From PVC group bacterium (GTDB taxonomy: Bacteria; Verrucomicrobiota; Kiritimatiellia; SS1-B-03-39; UBA6053), in assembly GCA_003565815.1 (NCBI GenBank), contig PXAS01000222.1, positions 1 through 9,163 on the forward strand: 9,163 bases of DNA, given 5' to 3'. Below the pieces are notes generated by a model. It searched no databases. It worked only from the letters and a program-made list of their open reading frames with translations, and was not told where the DNA came from. Below are positions 8,301 to 9,163 of the stretch, piece after piece. Each line of letters begins with the position of its first letter. Position 1 is the first letter of the stretch. A program made the position numbers and the translations under genes.

Positions 8301-9163
8301 GCAGGGTGTCGGCCCGTTTGTTGCGGGCTTCCACCAGGGACAATCGGCGGGTTTCAAAGGCGTTGTAGACTTCCTCCCGTTTTTCGGAGAGCTTGCCCAC
8401 GTATTCGTCGAAATCGGAGAATTTCCCTTCCAACTCCTCCAACTGAATCATCACCCGTCCCAGATAGCTTTCGCATTTCTCCGGAGAATCGCACACATCC
8501 AGATAATTGATCACCGCCTGGGAGAGGAGTTTCATTTGCGAGGCGAATTCGGCGGAACCTTCCACCCGGGCCAGATCCCGGATCTTGTTGGTCAGCGCGG
8601 CCCGGGCCTGATTGATTCCGGAAAAGAGCGCCGAAATCCCGTCAATGATGCGGGTGCGCTGGGTGGCGTCGTCGATTTTCAAGTTGCTGACGATCTCGAT
8701 GAGCATTTCCAACTCCCCGCTGACCGCCTCGATCTCCTCCTTGAGTTCCTCCCCGTCCTTCACCTTGTCGAGTTTGGCGATGCGCGGTTCCAAGCCCTCG
8801 ATCTTTTGGGCATAGGGGGTCATCGCATCGTCCCGCAGCAGGAAATCCACGCAACGGCGGGCCTGGCGTTCGGAATGCTCGCGCACCGTCTTTTCCAGTT
8901 CATCCACCCGCTCCCCGTCCATATAGCGGAGTTCGCGCAGGGAAATCACCTTGCCCCGCAAGGCCCGCAGGCTGGAGAGCGTCTCCACGTGGCCGTTGAT
9001 GTCATCATGACGCCGCAGGCGGATTTCGTTGAGCAAATCCTGGGTTTCCGTTTCCGCCTCCTTGAGCCGCGAGGCGGCGGCGTTCTGCAGTTGCACCACC
9101 TTTTCGTATTCGTCGATGGCGGCGGCGGCGGCTTCTTTGATTTTCTCCAGAGGCTCGCCCAAA
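5332..9163 (-). CDS. DUF3686-type AAA ATPase ('DNA repair ATPase'), N-terminus outside window
   Basis: The frame runs through the window edge; the TTG at 9162-9160 is an ordinary Leu codon, not a start. About 1276 residues are visible (numbered from 9162), and relatives are generally longer. Residues 1-370 are charged, coiled-coil-rich helices. A DUF3686 core follows, recognised by KFGRHQFSVNTQ (373-384), HLTGT (400-404) and VYRAEYLA (433-440). The AAA module has Walker A SPPGYGKTT (789-797), Walker B VMIYLDD (852-858), sensor-1 N905 in AGNP, a candidate arginine finger R923 in LANRAD, and GSYRNM (1036-1041), possibly sensor 2. The fold looks MoxR-like, though no VWA partner is visible. TLTTGAEANLLK is another family hallmark near the C-terminal end. 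A low-complexity tail carries a duplicated 22-residue helix. No signal peptide or membrane segment is seen, so it is probably cytoplasmic. The 'DNA repair' label is inherited annotation that I cannot support from sequence. Confidence 0.9.
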   Translation of the reverse strand, partial: LGEPLEKIKEAAAAAIDEYEKVVQLQNAAASRLKEAETETQDLLNEIRLRRHDDINGHVETLSSLRALRGKVISLRELRYMDGERVDELEKTVREHSERQARRCVDFLLRDDAMTPYAQKIEGLEPRIAKLDKVKDGEELKEEIEAVSGELEMLIEIVSNLKIDDATQRTRIIDGISALFSGINQARAALTNKIRDLARVEGSAEFASQMKLLSQAVINYLDVCDSPEKCESYLGRVMIQLEELEGKFSDFDEYVGKLSEKREEVYNAFETRRLSLVEARNKRADTLQRSAERILNSIKGRVDAMKTVEDINGYFASDLMIEKLRGIVDQLKELDDPVKAGDIETKLKSAREDGVRQLHDRSELFVGGENIIKFGRHQFSVNTQALDLTIVPRGEQMMMHLTGTNFFEAITDPAFLETRSVWSQDLISEDEHVYRAEYLAYRLLREARPEDADLAEAEVIEKVRVFMAPRYAEGYQKGVHDEDAAKILKALLGMHFSLGLLRAHTSARALALVFWTDFKQDDGFAIMQARLQGMAASNKVFRQQRRQDDALGELQSRIAAFAEDVPWFDPRLAETAAAYLFDVETGEGEHPISPEAGALIKAFQAHLKKLAAQKGFEEARDKVRSRPVAEYGLIREWMRGYLESKPNEDWAEGLDEAAALVFADAFAPARVSELGTHREIEGLRGAHRRLQDGRLSLHYNEFILRLERFVRESVPRFEAFGRMKKEFLERTRKEMRLDEFKPKVMTSFVRNRLIDRVYLPLIGDNLAKQIGVAGKDTRTDRSGMLMLISPPGYGKTTLMEYVANRLGVVFMKINGPAIGHHVTSLDPGEAPNAAAREELHKLGLALEMGDNVMIYLDDIQHCNPEFLQKFISLCDAQRKIEGVYKGNTKTYDLRGKKVSVVMAGNPYTESGEKFRIPDMLANRADTYNLGDILGDNGDVFKLSFLENALTSNPALNRLASGNKKDIYSVIRIAETGSRDGVELAGNYSAGELQEIISVMEKMIRIRNVVLRVNEEYIRSAGQADEFRTEPAFKLQGSYRNMNRLAEKVEAVMNERELETTIYSEYTNEAQTLTTGAEANLLKFKMILNLANEEEQTRWAEIKRAYARNQLLRGAGEDDRVGQAVAQLSGLGEGLHEIRDVLKQGVGGKAPDGPVETVLGADTLERIETMLGKARPPEAPKQVETVLGKETLDRLEEILGKARPVAQSAAPPVPKAEKQAGSSKLSLLLEQQFERLQESLHSESDPEHLEERLRRARGAYRVLIDELGQGGGHVQGE
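5354..5360 (-). promoter_or_regulatory. Strong ribosome binding site that fixes the start of the 121-residue gene
   Basis: On the minus strand AGGGAGG lies 5 bases before the ATG at 5348-5346. It is embedded in the last codons of the ATPase gene, so ribosomes finishing the ATPase at the TAA (5334-5332) can reinitiate on the small gene. Confidence 0.75.
5554..5703 (-). repeat. Duplicated 22-residue helix repeat in the ATPase C-terminal tail
   Basis: Two copies of a V-E-T-V-L-G...LGKARP unit lie at residues 1154-1175 (bases 5703-5638) and 1182-1203 (5619-5554), repeating every 28 residues. I count 16 of 22 residues identical, and the differences are mostly conservative (D/E, E/D, I/L, M/I). 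The sequence between and around them is Pro/Ala/Gln/Lys-rich linker. A weaker related helix (GLGEGLHEIRDVLKQG) lies at residues 1129-1144. Confidence 0.8.

Noticed and set aside
9160..9162. TTG at the right edge as the ATPase start codon
   Set aside because: The frame continues to the window edge. The coiled-coil region is already under way, and relatives are longer, so this is an internal Leu codon.

Overview
The window is GC-rich, densely coding bacterial chromosomal DNA. It holds two convergent gene pairs that meet at a 195-base intergenic repeat region (4788-4982). I cannot fix the species. A TIGR03663/TIGR03662 pair next to a DUF3686-type ATPase is sporadic in bacteria, so I leave the phylum open (Chloroflexi, Verrucomicrobia and other large-genome environmental bacteria are all possible). 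There are no rRNA, tRNA, CRISPR, transposase or phage signals.

Left half, plus strand: the 3' end of an Agl23-like (TIGR03663) polytopic membrane protein, entering from outside the window, overlaps by 4 bases (ATGA) a 1312-residue membrane protein. The larger protein joins a GT39/PMT-like N-terminal half to a DUF2298 / Chlor_Arch_YYY (TIGR03662) C-terminal half. These two families are known to co-occur and are often neighbours. Together they look like a membrane module for lipid-linked sugar transfer or cell-surface glycosylation, but its chemistry is not established.

Middle: four copies (A-D) of a roughly 35-bp hairpin repeat. Two are in the sense of the left operon and two in the sense of the right operon. 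The outer copies begin 1-3 bases after the two stop codons. The stems of copies C and D differ in sequence but keep pairing, and both are followed by T-tracts on the minus strand, so they probably act as terminators.

Right half, minus strand: a very large coiled-coil + DUF3686 + AAA ATPase (usually annotated 'DNA repair ATPase'), whose N-terminus lies beyond base 9163. It overlaps by 17 bases a 121-residue helical protein of unknown family with a strong Shine-Dalgarno sequence. The ATPase has intact Walker A, Walker B, sensor 1 and arginine-finger candidates, and a duplicated 22-residue helix repeat in its C-terminal tail. The ATPase and the small protein are probably made together and may form one complex.

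The strongest leads are the covarying repeat cassette at the convergent junction, the uncharacterised small partner of the DUF3686 ATPase, and the Agl23-GT39/DUF2298 pair.
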